Source: Mobilicoccus sp032056465 | Lineage (GTDB): Bacteria; Actinomycetota; Actinomycetes; Actinomycetales; Dermatophilaceae | Reading direction: 5' to 3' (one strand) | DNA length: 64,000 nucleotides | NCBI RefSeq assembly: GCF_032056465.1 | Contig: NZ_DAMBCL010000001.1 | Shown here: positions 52,446 to 60,206 of the stretch, piece after piece | Numbering within the stretch: the first letter of the stretch is position 1 | Layout of the letters: every line of letters starts with the position of its first letter | Program-made: the position numbers and the translations under genes | Notes under the pieces: model-generated | The model's input: the letters and a program-made list of their open reading frames with translations, nothing else | Databases searched by the model: none | What the model was told of the DNA's origin: nothing

Positions 52446-53526
52446 AGGGGGTGAGGCTGTCGACGATGTCGGCGGCGGGGGCCTCGCGTGCGGCTCGCCA
52501 CCCGGCGCCGGCCCAGATGGAGACCCCGTCGATGTCACCGCGCTGCGCGGCGCGGGCCCGCAGAGGCTTGGTGAGCTGATCCACCGCCGGATAGACGGCA
52601 GGAGCGAGGGCGTCGAACCGGTCGACGAATCCGTTGCGCAGCCCGCGCGCCGGACGTCCCGAGAACGCCCGCGTGACGCACGACCCCAACCGCGGGTCGG
52701 TGAGTCCCATGCGGGTGGCGGCGGTGGTGCCGGCCTCGTCGGCGAGGAGGAACGTCGTACCCGCCTGCACAGCGACGGCGCCCGCGCCGAGCGCACGACG
52801 GGTGTCGCCGGCGGTCGTGATCCCGCCCGCGGCGATGAGCGGCACGCCGACATCGGTCATCATCGGCAGCAGCGCGAGGTGGTCCAGCTGGTTGGGGGCG
52901 TCGGTGACGCGGTGGGTGCCGCGGTGTCCGCCCGCCTCGTAACCCTGGACGACGAGGGCGTCGGCGCCCGCAGCCACCGCGGTGTGCGCCTCCTCCTCCG
53001 TCGTCACCGTGACGAGGACGCAGATCCCCGCCTCGTGGAGCCGCTCGACGACGTGCGGCTGGGGGCACCCGAAGGTGAAGGAGACGACCGCGACGCGCGC
53101 GGCCTCGACGATGTCGAGCTTGTCCTCGTAATGGTCCCGGTCGTGCCAGTCGGGCGTGGGGACGTGCACATCGGGGGCGGCCTGAACGAGCAGGTCGCGG
53201 AACGCCTCGACGGCCACCCGGTCGGCTCGATCGCGGCCCTCGGCATCGGCGACCCCGGTGGCGGCGGAGTCCGAGTCGACGCGTTCGGGGGCGCAGGAGG
53301 CGTCGGCGGGGACGAAGAGGTTGACCCCGAACGGGCCGGTGAAGCGCTCGCGGACGTCGGCGATCTCGGCGATGAGGTCCGCCGGTCGCTTGTAGCCCGC
53401 GGCGAGCATGCCGAGCGCCCCCGCCTCGCCCGCGGCGACCACGAGATCCGGCGTCGAGGGGCCTCCGGCCATGGGGGCCACGACGATCGGTCGTCGGGTC
53501 GCCGGCATCTCGATCGTTGCTGCCAT
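52444..53526 (-). CDS. Nitronate monooxygenase (2-nitropropane dioxygenase family)
   Basis: A 360-residue FMN-dependent TIM-barrel enzyme that oxidises alkyl nitronates (propionate-3-nitronate). VVAPMAGGPSTPDLVVA lies near residue 15, GALGMLAAGYKRP and GPFGVNLFVP follow, then VVSFTFGCPQPHVVERLHEAGI, TVTTEEEAHTAVAAGADALVVQGYEAGGHRGT (conserved His-Arg-Gly), VPLIAAGGITTAGD and AVQAGTTFLLADEAGTT. The ATG at 53526 is internal to a longer open frame and gives the normal start. The coiled-coil gene upstream is unrelated in family. Confidence 0.92.
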   Translation of the reverse strand: MAATIEMPATRRPIVVAPMAGGPSTPDLVVAAGEAGALGMLAAGYKRPADLIAEIADVRERFTGPFGVNLFVPADASCAPERVDSDSAATGVADAEGRDRADRVAVEAFRDLLVQAAPDVHVPTPDWHDRDHYEDKLDIVEAARVAVVSFTFGCPQPHVVERLHEAGICVLVTVTTEEEAHTAVAAGADALVVQGYEAGGHRGTHRVTDAPNQLDHLALLPMMTDVGVPLIAAGGITTAGDTRRALGAGAVAVQAGTTFLLADEAGTTAATRMGLTDPRLGSCVTRAFSGRPARGLRNGFVDRFDALAPAVYPAVDQLTKPLRARAAQRGDIDGVSIWAGAGWRAAREAPAADIVDSLTP

Positions 53527-53675
53527 GGCGCCCACTCTGCCAGAGCGGTCGACGCCGCGGTCCTCCTCACCCGCGTCGCGTCGGCTGCCGCGGACGGTGG
53601 CCCCGGGGAGGTACCCGTGCGCGGCGGGGGCAGCGGCGGAAGCGGTCGCGGCCGTGGTCGGGGCCGCGGCAGGGA

Positions 53676-54398
53676 TTAGTCGGACTCCTCGTCCTCCTTC
53701 TTCTCGCCACGCCGCTTGAGGAACCCGGCACCCGGGAACCCGGAGATCGCCAAGGTCATCTCGTGGACGGTCTCGAGGATCTCGTGCACGTCGGGGCCGA
53801 CCTGGTCGAGCTTGCCGAGCATGGGCAGCACGTCCTCCTCGAGGCTGCGCAGGAGTTGCGGCAGCTTGTCGACCATGCCCGCGAGGGCCGCCACCTCGTG
53901 GTCGTCGAGACGGTGGGCGAAGTCGGCCGCGAGAGGAGCGACCTTGCCGGCGATCGGTTCCCACGGGGCCAGGAGGCGGTCGGTGCGGCGGAGCAGGTCC
54001 TCGACGCCCACGACGGTCGCGGCCGCCGCACCCACCGTCGACACGGCGGCCTCGTTCGTCCGGTCCACGTCGACGACGGTCGCCGCCGCGGCCGCGGCGG
54101 TGCGTTCGGCTCCCGCGACGAGGACGTCGGCGCGCAGGAGGAGGGTGTTGCTCGCCACGAGCATCCCCTCGGCATCGGCGATGGCGTCCCCGCCGCGGTC
54201 GAGCAGGGCCTCACCGCGGTCGAGCAGGCCCTCGGCGCGGACGAGGAGGCGCTCGACGCGGTCGAGCATGTCGCCCGCGCGGGAGATGAGGGCGAGGACG
54301 TCCCCGACGGTCGCGGGGATGTCGAGGACGAGGTCGGTGACCTCCTCGCGGAGGGTCGAGGCGGCGGAGAGGATCGTGCTGGGACCGGGGATGCGCAT
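53676..54398 (-). CDS. Coiled-coil alanine/leucine-rich protein of unknown function
   Basis: A 240-residue all-helical protein: heptad-like segments (STLREEVTDLVLDIPATVGDVLALISRAGDMLDRVERLLVRAEGLLDRGEALLDRG, TNEAAVSTVGAAAATVVG). A mildly hydrophobic stretch near 205-225 (VHEILETVHEMTLAISGFPGAGF) precedes a Lys/Glu/Asp tail. No signal peptide. Comparable proteins occur as unknowns beside isopropylmalate-type dehydrogenases; their function is open. It lies 81 bases from the divergent tartrate-dehydrogenase-like gene. The ATG at 54398 has no strong ribosome site. Confidence 0.55.
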   Translation of the reverse strand: MRIPGPSTILSAASTLREEVTDLVLDIPATVGDVLALISRAGDMLDRVERLLVRAEGLLDRGEALLDRGGDAIADAEGMLVASNTLLLRADVLVAGAERTAAAAAATVVDVDRTNEAAVSTVGAAAATVVGVEDLLRRTDRLLAPWEPIAGKVAPLAADFAHRLDDHEVAALAGMVDKLPQLLRSLEEDVLPMLGKLDQVGPDVHEILETVHEMTLAISGFPGAGFLKRRGEKKEDEESD

Positions 54399-54479
54399 GG
54401 CGACATCATGACCCGTCCGGGGCGTGGACGGGGGTCCCGTCCGCCCCGCAGCGGCGCGCTCAGAGACCACCATGGAGGG

Positions 54480-55526
54480 ATGACGACCTTTCGCATCGCG
54501 TGTATCCCCGGAGACGGCATCGGGACCGAGGTGACCCCGGCCGCCTGTGAGGTGCTCGAGGCCGTGGGCGCCCGTCACGACCTGCGTTTTCAGTTCGAGG
54601 AGTTCGACTGGTCGTGCGAGCGGTACACCCGCGAGGGCGCGATGATGCCCGAGGACGGTCTGGATCGGCTCGCCGAGCACGATGCGATCCTGCTCGGGGC
54701 CGTGGGGTATCCCGGCGTTCCCGACCACGTGTCGCTGTGGGGGCTGCTCATCCCGGTACGCCGGGCCTTCGACCAGTACGTCAATCTGCGGCCGGTCCGG
54801 GTGTTCGACGGTGTGCCGGGCCCGCTGCGTGACGCGGCGGGCACCGACCTCGTCATCGTCCGGGAGAACACCGAAGGTGAATACAGCACGGTCGGGGGTC
54901 GGATGTTCACGGGCACCCCGCAGGAGTTCGCCGTGCAGGAGGCGGTGTTCACGCGCCGCGGCATCTCCCGGGTGGTCGACTACGCCCTCGATCTCGCCGA
55001 GGAACGCGGGCGCACCCTCACGTCGGCGACGAAGAGCAACGGGCTCATCCACTCGATGCCGTTCTGGGACCAGATCGTCGAGGAGCGATGCGCCGAACGG
55101 CCGTCGGTGACGTGGGACTCCGAGCACGTCGACGCGCTCGCCGCCAAGCTCGTCCTCGACCCGCGCCGGTACGACGTCATCGTCGCCTCGAACCTGTTCG
55201 GCGACATCCTCTCCGACCTCGCCGCCGGCGTCGCCGGGTCCATCGGCATCGCGCCCAGCGGCAACATCGACCCCGAGCGCCGCCACCCCTCGATGTTCGA
55301 GCCGGTCCACGGCTCAGCCCCCGACATCGCCGGTCAGGGCATCGCCGACCCGCTCGGAGCGGTGTGGGCCGCCGCGCTCATGCTCGACCACCTCGGCCAC
55401 GACGACGCCGCCACCGAGGTCACCGACGCGATGAGCCGCCTCCTCCTCGACGGACCTCGCACCCCCGACCTCGGCGGCACGGCCACGACGACCGAGGTCA
55501 CCCGCGCCCTGGTGGACCTGCTCTGA
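54480..55526 (+). CDS. Isopropylmalate/tartrate/D-malate dehydrogenase-type enzyme
   Basis: A 348-residue NAD-dependent beta-decarboxylating dehydrogenase. IPGDGIGTEVTPAACEVLEA opens the fold; AILLGAVGYPGVPDHVSLWGLLIPVRRAFDQYVNLRPV binds substrate; LVIVRENTEGEYSTVGGRM and the Lys in SATKSNGLIHSM support catalysis; VIVASNLFGDILSDLAAGVAGSIGIAPSGNI closes the site, and FEPVHGSAPDIAGQGIADPLG ends it. Length and motifs favour the tartrate/D-malate branch over leuB. The ATG at 54480 abuts GGAGGG directly, an unusually short spacing. Confidence 0.9.
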   Translation: MTTFRIACIPGDGIGTEVTPAACEVLEAVGARHDLRFQFEEFDWSCERYTREGAMMPEDGLDRLAEHDAILLGAVGYPGVPDHVSLWGLLIPVRRAFDQYVNLRPVRVFDGVPGPLRDAAGTDLVIVRENTEGEYSTVGGRMFTGTPQEFAVQEAVFTRRGISRVVDYALDLAEERGRTLTSATKSNGLIHSMPFWDQIVEERCAERPSVTWDSEHVDALAAKLVLDPRRYDVIVASNLFGDILSDLAAGVAGSIGIAPSGNIDPERRHPSMFEPVHGSAPDIAGQGIADPLGAVWAAALMLDHLGHDDAATEVTDAMSRLLLDGPRTPDLGGTATTTEVTRALVDLL

Positions 55527-55540
55527 GGCCGGCGCGCGCG

Positions 55541-55610
55541 GGATCGCAGACAGCGATGTGGCGTCATGGTCGTGATGGCGACCACCGCACCACATCGTCG
55601 GCTGCGATCC
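55541..55610. repeat. 70-bp interrupted inverted repeat between convergent genes
   Basis: GGATCGCAG (55541-55549) pairs with CTGCGATCC (55602-55610), and after an ACAG/TCGG mismatch CGATGTGG (55554-55561) pairs with CCACATCG (55590-55597). A small inner hairpin sits at the tip (GGTCG/CGACC). It is far longer than the other terminators here and looks like a repetitive palindromic element. Confidence 0.75.
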
Positions 55611-55647
55611 TCGTGCCTGGCGCAGCCTGGGCGGCTGTCGGGGTGGG

Positions 55648-56253
55648 TCAGGCGGCGCGGAGGACGGCGACGAGGAAGTCGGAGTTCTCGAACGGACGGA
55701 GGTCCCAGCTCGCGAGGCGCAGGTCGACGGTGAGCCCGGCGCGGGTGACGTCCCGCTCGAACTGCTCGAGGTCGTAGCCGCGGCCCGCGCCGAAGCCGAC
55801 GACGGCCCGGCCCTGCGGCGCGAGGTGGGCGGCGAAGCGGCGGAGGATCTCCACCTGCGTGCCGGGCGCGGCGAACGTGAGGACGTTCCCGGCGCAGACG
55901 ATCGCGTCGAACGGCTCGGGGAGGCCTGCGGCGGGGAGGTCGAGCTCGGCGAGGTCCCCCTGCCGCCACGTCGCGTCGGGGAACTGTGCCTGCGCCGCGG
56001 TGACGAGCGCGGGGTCGACGTCGACCCCGACGACCGTGTGGCCGACGCTCGCGAGGTGACCGCCGACCCGGCCCTGCCCGCACCCCGCGTCGAGGATGCG
56101 CGCCCCGCGCGGGACCATCGCGTCGATCATCCGCGCCTCGCCGACGATGTCGTCGCCCGCCTCGACCATGCTCTCCCAGCGGGAGATGTACCAGGCCGAG
56201 TGATTCGGGTTCTGCGCGAGGCGCTCTTCCCACAGGGTGCGACGGCGGGTCAC
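55648..56253 (-). CDS. Class I SAM-dependent methyltransferase
   Basis: A 201-residue methyltransferase. ARILDAGCGQGRVGGHLA is motif I for SAM binding, VVGVDVDPALVTAAQAQF the following acidic loop, FDAIVCAGNVLTF motif II, and GRAVVGFGAGRG a late strand. The short N-terminus has WYISRWESMVEAG. The GTG at 56253 is preferred (GGAAGGA ahead of it). The acceptor is unknown; it is separated by about 170 bases from the GT2 gene and is probably not in that operon. Confidence 0.88.
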   Translation of the reverse strand: MTRRRTLWEERLAQNPNHSAWYISRWESMVEAGDDIVGEARMIDAMVPRGARILDAGCGQGRVGGHLASVGHTVVGVDVDPALVTAAQAQFPDATWRQGDLAELDLPAAGLPEPFDAIVCAGNVLTFAAPGTQVEILRRFAAHLAPQGRAVVGFGAGRGYDLEQFERDVTRAGLTVDLRLASWDLRPFENSDFLVAVLRAA

Positions 56254-56426
56254 GGGGGTCCTTCCGGAGGCGTTCGGGGTGGTGATCCACGGTAGCCCCA
56301 CCCACCCTCACCCCCCGCCCCGCCCAGGGCACCCCCCCCGGAGGGTCCCCACCCCGGGAGTCCCCACCCCGGGAGTCCTCCTACCCGGGGGGATGACGTC
56401 ATCGATGGCGTCATCGCACTCCGGGG

Positions 56427-57428
56427 TCAGGCGACGACGTCCAGGGGTGGGGGTGTGGTGTCGTCGGGGAGGCAGGGGTCCTCGGCGATCCGGGCGAGGA
56501 GTTCACCGAGCCCGTGCGCGGCGCGGCCGGGTGTGCGACCGGAGGTCGCGACGGACGGGTGGTGCGGGGTCGCCACGCGACGCCCCGAGGCTCGGAGCGC
56601 GGCGACGAGGCCGTGTTCCTCACCGTGCTCGGGTGCCGGAAAGCCGCCCACCGCACGGTAGTCGGCGAGTCTCACCGCGAGGTTGGCGGCGTAGACGTGG
56701 CTGTGCCCGGTCGGGGTCAGCCCGGACTCGACGAGTCGGGCGTAGGCCTCTCGCGCGGCGGGGTCGGCGTGCCAGTGCTCGACGTCGACGAGCCCCGCGA
56801 CGGCGGCGGCCGGCGGTCCGTCCGCGGGGCGGGCGGCGGCGAGCATCCCCGTGATCCAGTCGGAGGGCACCCGCGAATCCGCATCGGTGGAGAAGACCCA
56901 CGTCGTGCCGGCGAGGTCGTCCGCGCGTTCCAGGAGGCGGTGGCGGACCGCCCCGACGGGTGTCGGTCCGTCGTCGGCGACGACCTTGCTCGTGCACCAC
57001 GGGGGCAGGTCCGCGAGGGCGGCCTCGGCGCGGGCGGCGGTCGCGTCGGTGCACCGATGGGCCGAGACGAGCACCCGTGCCTCGCGGACCTCCCCCGTGC
57101 GGTGGGCGTGAGCGAGGGCCCGCAGCACGCTCGTCAGGCACGAGGCGATGAGGTCCTCCTCCTCGTGGGCGGGGATCGCGACGACGACGTCGACGGCGTC
57201 CGGTCGGGGTCGGGGAGAGGGGGGCGGGGTCTCCCGGGTCGTCGTGCGCGGAGTTCCCTCGGAGATGGCGCCGGGCGTACCGGGCGTCCCGGTCGTGCGG
57301 GTCGCGGCGCCGGTCGGGTTCGCGGCGTGACGAAGGCCTGCCTGCGCGCCGGTCCGTGCCGGTCTCGTCGCGTCTCCTTCCGCGTCTCCCGGAGGGCGGG
57401 ACCGCGTGTCCCGTCGCGCGCCGGTCAC
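56427..57428 (-). CDS. Glycosyltransferase family 2
   Basis: A 333-residue GT-A enzyme. VDVVVAIPAHEEEDLIASCLTSVLRAL begins the fold; VLVSAHRCTDATAARAE follows; TWVFSTDADSRVPSDWI holds the Asp-x-Asp-like metal site; GHSHVYAANLAVRLADYRAVGGFP and EHGLVAALRASGRRV complete the usual order. The first 75 residues are disordered Gly/Pro/Thr-rich. The GTG at 57428 overlaps the upstream stop by four bases (GTGA), so it is translated with the acyl-CoA dehydrogenase-like gene. It probably builds a lipid- or cell-envelope-linked sugar with the PIG-L neighbour. Confidence 0.88.
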   Translation of the reverse strand: MTGARRDTRSRPPGDAEGDATRPARTGAQAGLRHAANPTGAATRTTGTPGTPGAISEGTPRTTTRETPPPSPRPRPDAVDVVVAIPAHEEEDLIASCLTSVLRALAHAHRTGEVREARVLVSAHRCTDATAARAEAALADLPPWCTSKVVADDGPTPVGAVRHRLLERADDLAGTTWVFSTDADSRVPSDWITGMLAAARPADGPPAAAVAGLVDVEHWHADPAAREAYARLVESGLTPTGHSHVYAANLAVRLADYRAVGGFPAPEHGEEHGLVAALRASGRRVATPHHPSVATSGRTPGRAAHGLGELLARIAEDPCLPDDTTPPPLDVVA

Positions 57429-58513
57429 GAGCTCGCCCTGCGGCCGAGGTGAGCGGCATCGGAGTCGGGGTTCTGCTGCCTCAGGTAGAGCTCGGCGTCG
57501 TGGAGGGCGGCGGTGAGGTCCTCGTCGTAGGCGAGACCCGCGGGCCCGACGAGCCGACGGGATTCCTCGGCGATGCGCAGGACGGCGGCCGCGACACCGG
57601 CCCGGACCTCCGTCGACAGGTCGTGCAGGTCGCCGACGAGCTCCTGCGGCGCGAGAACGGCCTCACCGCGCGGGCTCTCGGCGAGGAGTGTCTCGAGCCG
57701 GGGGCCGGCGGTGGTGACGAGCGCGAGGGACAGCGCGAGGTCGGTGCGCATGCGGCCGAGGCGTGGCGCCCGCGCCGGGGACGGCGGCGCCGAGGCGAGG
57801 GCCGCGGCGGTGAGGTCGATCAGCCGCGCACCGAGCCCGGCCCACACGCCCGCGACCCCGACTCCGCCGGGGAAGAACCCGGCCCGCCCGAGGTACCAGC
57901 CGTCCGGACCGACCTGCCGGGCGCTCACGCGGTGCTCGGCGACGTGGATCGTGTGGCTGTGGCTGAGGCGCATCGCGCCGGTGCGCCACGCCGAGGTGTC
58001 CGGGGTCCACTCGGTGACGGGCACGTCGAGCAGCACGCTCGTCGACTCGTCGAGCCACACCGGCACGAGCGCGCGGTCGAGCACCCCGGCGCCGGAGGCG
58101 AATCGGAGCGTCCCGTCGAGCACCCACGCGTCGCCGTGTCCACCGGCCTCCCCGCCGCCGCCGTCGTCCCCGCCGGCGCCGACGCGGCGGGCACGCAGGC
58201 CGGTGGCGTGGCTGCGCGAGGCCCACACGCCGTACGTCGCGCCCTCGACCGGGGCCACACCGGCCTCGCCGAGGATGCGGACGGCGTCGACGTGACCCTC
58301 GGTGAGACGGGAGAGCGGCACGTCGGTACGACCGAGCGCGACGAGCGCGCGGAGGAGGTCGGGCCAGTGCAGAGAGTTCCACTCGTGGGCGGCGGCGAGA
58401 TGGGCCACGGCGTCGCGGAGTTCCGTGGTGGTGAGCTCGTGCCGGTGGTCCTCGCCGGGGAAGCCGGCCGGGGCGGGGACGGGGACGAGGACGGTGAGGT
58501 CGGCAGGGGTCAT
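57425..58513 (-). CDS. Acyl-CoA dehydrogenase-fold protein
   Basis: A 362-residue protein of the acyl-CoA dehydrogenase superfamily: EWNSLHWPDLLRALVALGRT, then a middle beta-domain (GATYGVWASRSHATGLRA, WVLDGTLRFASGAGVLDRALVPVWL) and a C-terminal helical domain (VAGVWAGLGARLIDLTAAALAS, LALVTTAGPRLETLLAES). The catalytic Glu-region is not obvious, so it may be a divergent or inactive member acting on the operon's product. The ATG at 58513 overlaps the PIG-L stop (ATGA) and the gene overlaps GT2. Such a PIG-L / acyl-CoA dehydrogenase / GT2 trio is a known but uncharacterised actinobacterial arrangement. Confidence 0.72.
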   Translation of the reverse strand: MTPADLTVLVPVPAPAGFPGEDHRHELTTTELRDAVAHLAAAHEWNSLHWPDLLRALVALGRTDVPLSRLTEGHVDAVRILGEAGVAPVEGATYGVWASRSHATGLRARRVGAGGDDGGGGEAGGHGDAWVLDGTLRFASGAGVLDRALVPVWLDESTSVLLDVPVTEWTPDTSAWRTGAMRLSHSHTIHVAEHRVSARQVGPDGWYLGRAGFFPGGVGVAGVWAGLGARLIDLTAAALASAPPSPARAPRLGRMRTDLALSLALVTTAGPRLETLLAESPRGEAVLAPQELVGDLHDLSTEVRAGVAAAVLRIAEESRRLVGPAGLAYDEDLTAALHDAELYLRQQNPDSDAAHLGRRASS

Positions 58514-59412
58514 CGGTCGGGATCCTTCGTGGCAGGCGCCCCGGGGGTCGGGATGTGGCCCGGTGGGACGTGGAGCAGGGGGGTGGCGTGGTGGGCGAGC
58601 ATCTCCGGCGGCACGATCGGTCCGATGCCGGGGATCGCGGGGTGGAGCTGACTGGCGAACGCGGACAACGCCGCCTCGCGGGCGCGCTCGTCGTCGGGGG
58701 TCGCGCTGAGGCGTCTGAGGCCGGGGTCGGCCTCGGCGGGGTCGCTCCAGTACGTCATCCACACGGGGTAGGAGAGGAACCGCGCCCCGATCTCCGCGGC
58801 GAGGGCGCTCGCGGCGCGACCGGCCGCGCGGTGATCGGGATGCGGGTCTCGCGGCCATGGCCCGAGCACCGTCGTCACATCCTCGGCGACGGGCCGCAGG
58901 GCGGTGAGCGCCTCGTCGTCGGTGAGCCCACCGTCGGGGAGTCGCCGGGGGTGGCGCTCGCGGACCCCGAGGGCCTCGAGCGCGACGTGCCATTCGGCCT
59001 CGCGGCGGTTCGCCATCCCGGACGACAGGTCGGCCGGGGCGCCCTCGTCGCGCAGGACGTCGGCGAGGTGGTCCAGGCAGGCCTCTCCCCTGGTGAGGCA
59101 CACCGCACGCAGCCGCACCCCGGCACCGGCCCAATGCGCGAGGAGACGACCGGCGCCGATCGTCTCGTCGTCGGGGTGGGCGGAGACGACGAGCGTGACC
59201 CCGTCGGCGGATGCGGACGCGTCGGCCGCGGCGGGGCGGCGAGGACTGCCGATGCCGCCAGCCCCGGTCGCCGCCGTGAGCGCCCCGGACACGGAGGACG
59301 ACCCATTGGACGTGCCCCCGAGGACCTCCTCGGGCGTGAGCAGCGGCGCGGCGTCGACGACGTGCGCCCACACGTGCGGGGCGTGTCCGGGAGGGGTCGC
59401 CGGTATCGTCAC
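58510..59412 (-). CDS. PIG-L family deacetylase
   Basis: A 300-residue zinc-dependent deacetylase (LmbE-type). VTLVVSAHPDDETIGAGRLLAHWAG gives the His-Pro-Asp-Asp metal motif. VCLTRGEACLDHLADVLRDEG and LPDGGLTDDEALTALRPVA follow, and DPHPDHRAAGRAASALAAEIG carries the second metal-site His-x-Asp-His. It removes an N-acetyl from an amino sugar such as GlcNAc-inositol-like or a glycolipid. The first gene of a coupled operon with the acyl-CoA dehydrogenase-like and GT2 genes. GTG start at 59412. Confidence 0.9.
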   Translation of the reverse strand: MTIPATPPGHAPHVWAHVVDAAPLLTPEEVLGGTSNGSSSVSGALTAATGAGGIGSPRRPAAADASASADGVTLVVSAHPDDETIGAGRLLAHWAGAGVRLRAVCLTRGEACLDHLADVLRDEGAPADLSSGMANRREAEWHVALEALGVRERHPRRLPDGGLTDDEALTALRPVAEDVTTVLGPWPRDPHPDHRAAGRAASALAAEIGARFLSYPVWMTYWSDPAEADPGLRRLSATPDDERAREAALSAFASQLHPAIPGIGPIVPPEMLAHHATPLLHVPPGHIPTPGAPATKDPDR

Positions 59413-59491
59413 GATGGACCCCTACCCACGAGGCCGGAACCGCATTCATGCACCCCGCCGCGATGTGGCCGGACACATATTCGGACGCCGG

Positions 59492-60196
59492 TCAGCTCCG
59501 TCGCGGCTGCGCGTGGGGGGTGCCGAGGACCGGGTCGCGGCGGGTCAGGGCATCGAAGGCCGCCTTGAGGGCGGCGAGACGTTCGCGGGCGACGCCCTCC
59601 GCCCACACCGTCGGCGCTGCCGAGGCCATGGTCTCGTCCCCGACGCCGACGGCGTCGAGCCCCGCCGCCCGGGCGAGGGCGAGGGCGCGCGGCAGGTGGT
59701 AGGTCTGGCTCACGAGCGTCGCCTCTCGCACGCCGTAGACCTGCACCGCCCGCACGCACGAAGCCCACGTGTCGCGGCCCTCGGGGTCCTCGGTGATGCG
59801 GTCTGCCGGCACGCCATGGGCCAGGAGGTAGCGGCGCATCGCGCCCGGTTCGTCGTGGTGGTCGTGGCGGCCGTCGCCGGAGACGATGAGCCGGTCGACC
59901 CGGCCACGGCGCAGGAGGTCCGCGGCGACGTCGAGGCGGGCGGCGAGGAGCGGCTGCGGTCGTCCGTCGGGGTACACGCCGGCCCCGAGCACGATCGCCA
60001 CGGGCCGGTGCGGCACGTCCTCGGGGCGGTGGACGCCACCGCGGGAGGCGAGGCCGACCCACGCGTTGCTCGCGCCGAGCGCCACCGCGAGCCCCGCGAC
60101 CCCGGCGACGCCGAGGCGCAGCAGCCGCCGACGCCCCCTCAGCGCGCGGATGCGCACGGGGGCCCCGGCCGTGCGGTCGGAGCACCCCGAGGTCAT
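59492..60196 (-). CDS. ElyC/SanA/YdcF family membrane protein
   Basis: A 234-residue DUF218 protein. A basic N-terminus is followed by one helix (LLRLGVAGVAGLAVALGA), then an extracytoplasmic Rossmann-like domain: AIVLGAGVYPDGRPQPLLAARLDVAADLLRRGRVDRLIVSGDGR, PADRITEDPEGRDTWASCVRA, ATLVSQTYHLPRALALARAAGLDAVGVG. SanA/ElyC members influence envelope integrity and lipid-linked precursor use. It lies 11 bases downstream of UGPase and probably shares its transcript. ATG 60196 is the last Met before the membrane helix. Confidence 0.85.
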   Translation of the reverse strand: MTSGCSDRTAGAPVRIRALRGRRRLLRLGVAGVAGLAVALGASNAWVGLASRGGVHRPEDVPHRPVAIVLGAGVYPDGRPQPLLAARLDVAADLLRRGRVDRLIVSGDGRHDHHDEPGAMRRYLLAHGVPADRITEDPEGRDTWASCVRAVQVYGVREATLVSQTYHLPRALALARAAGLDAVGVGDETMASAAPTVWAEGVARERLAALKAAFDALTRRDPVLGTPHAQPRRS

Positions 60197-60206
60197 CGCC
60201 CGGCGA

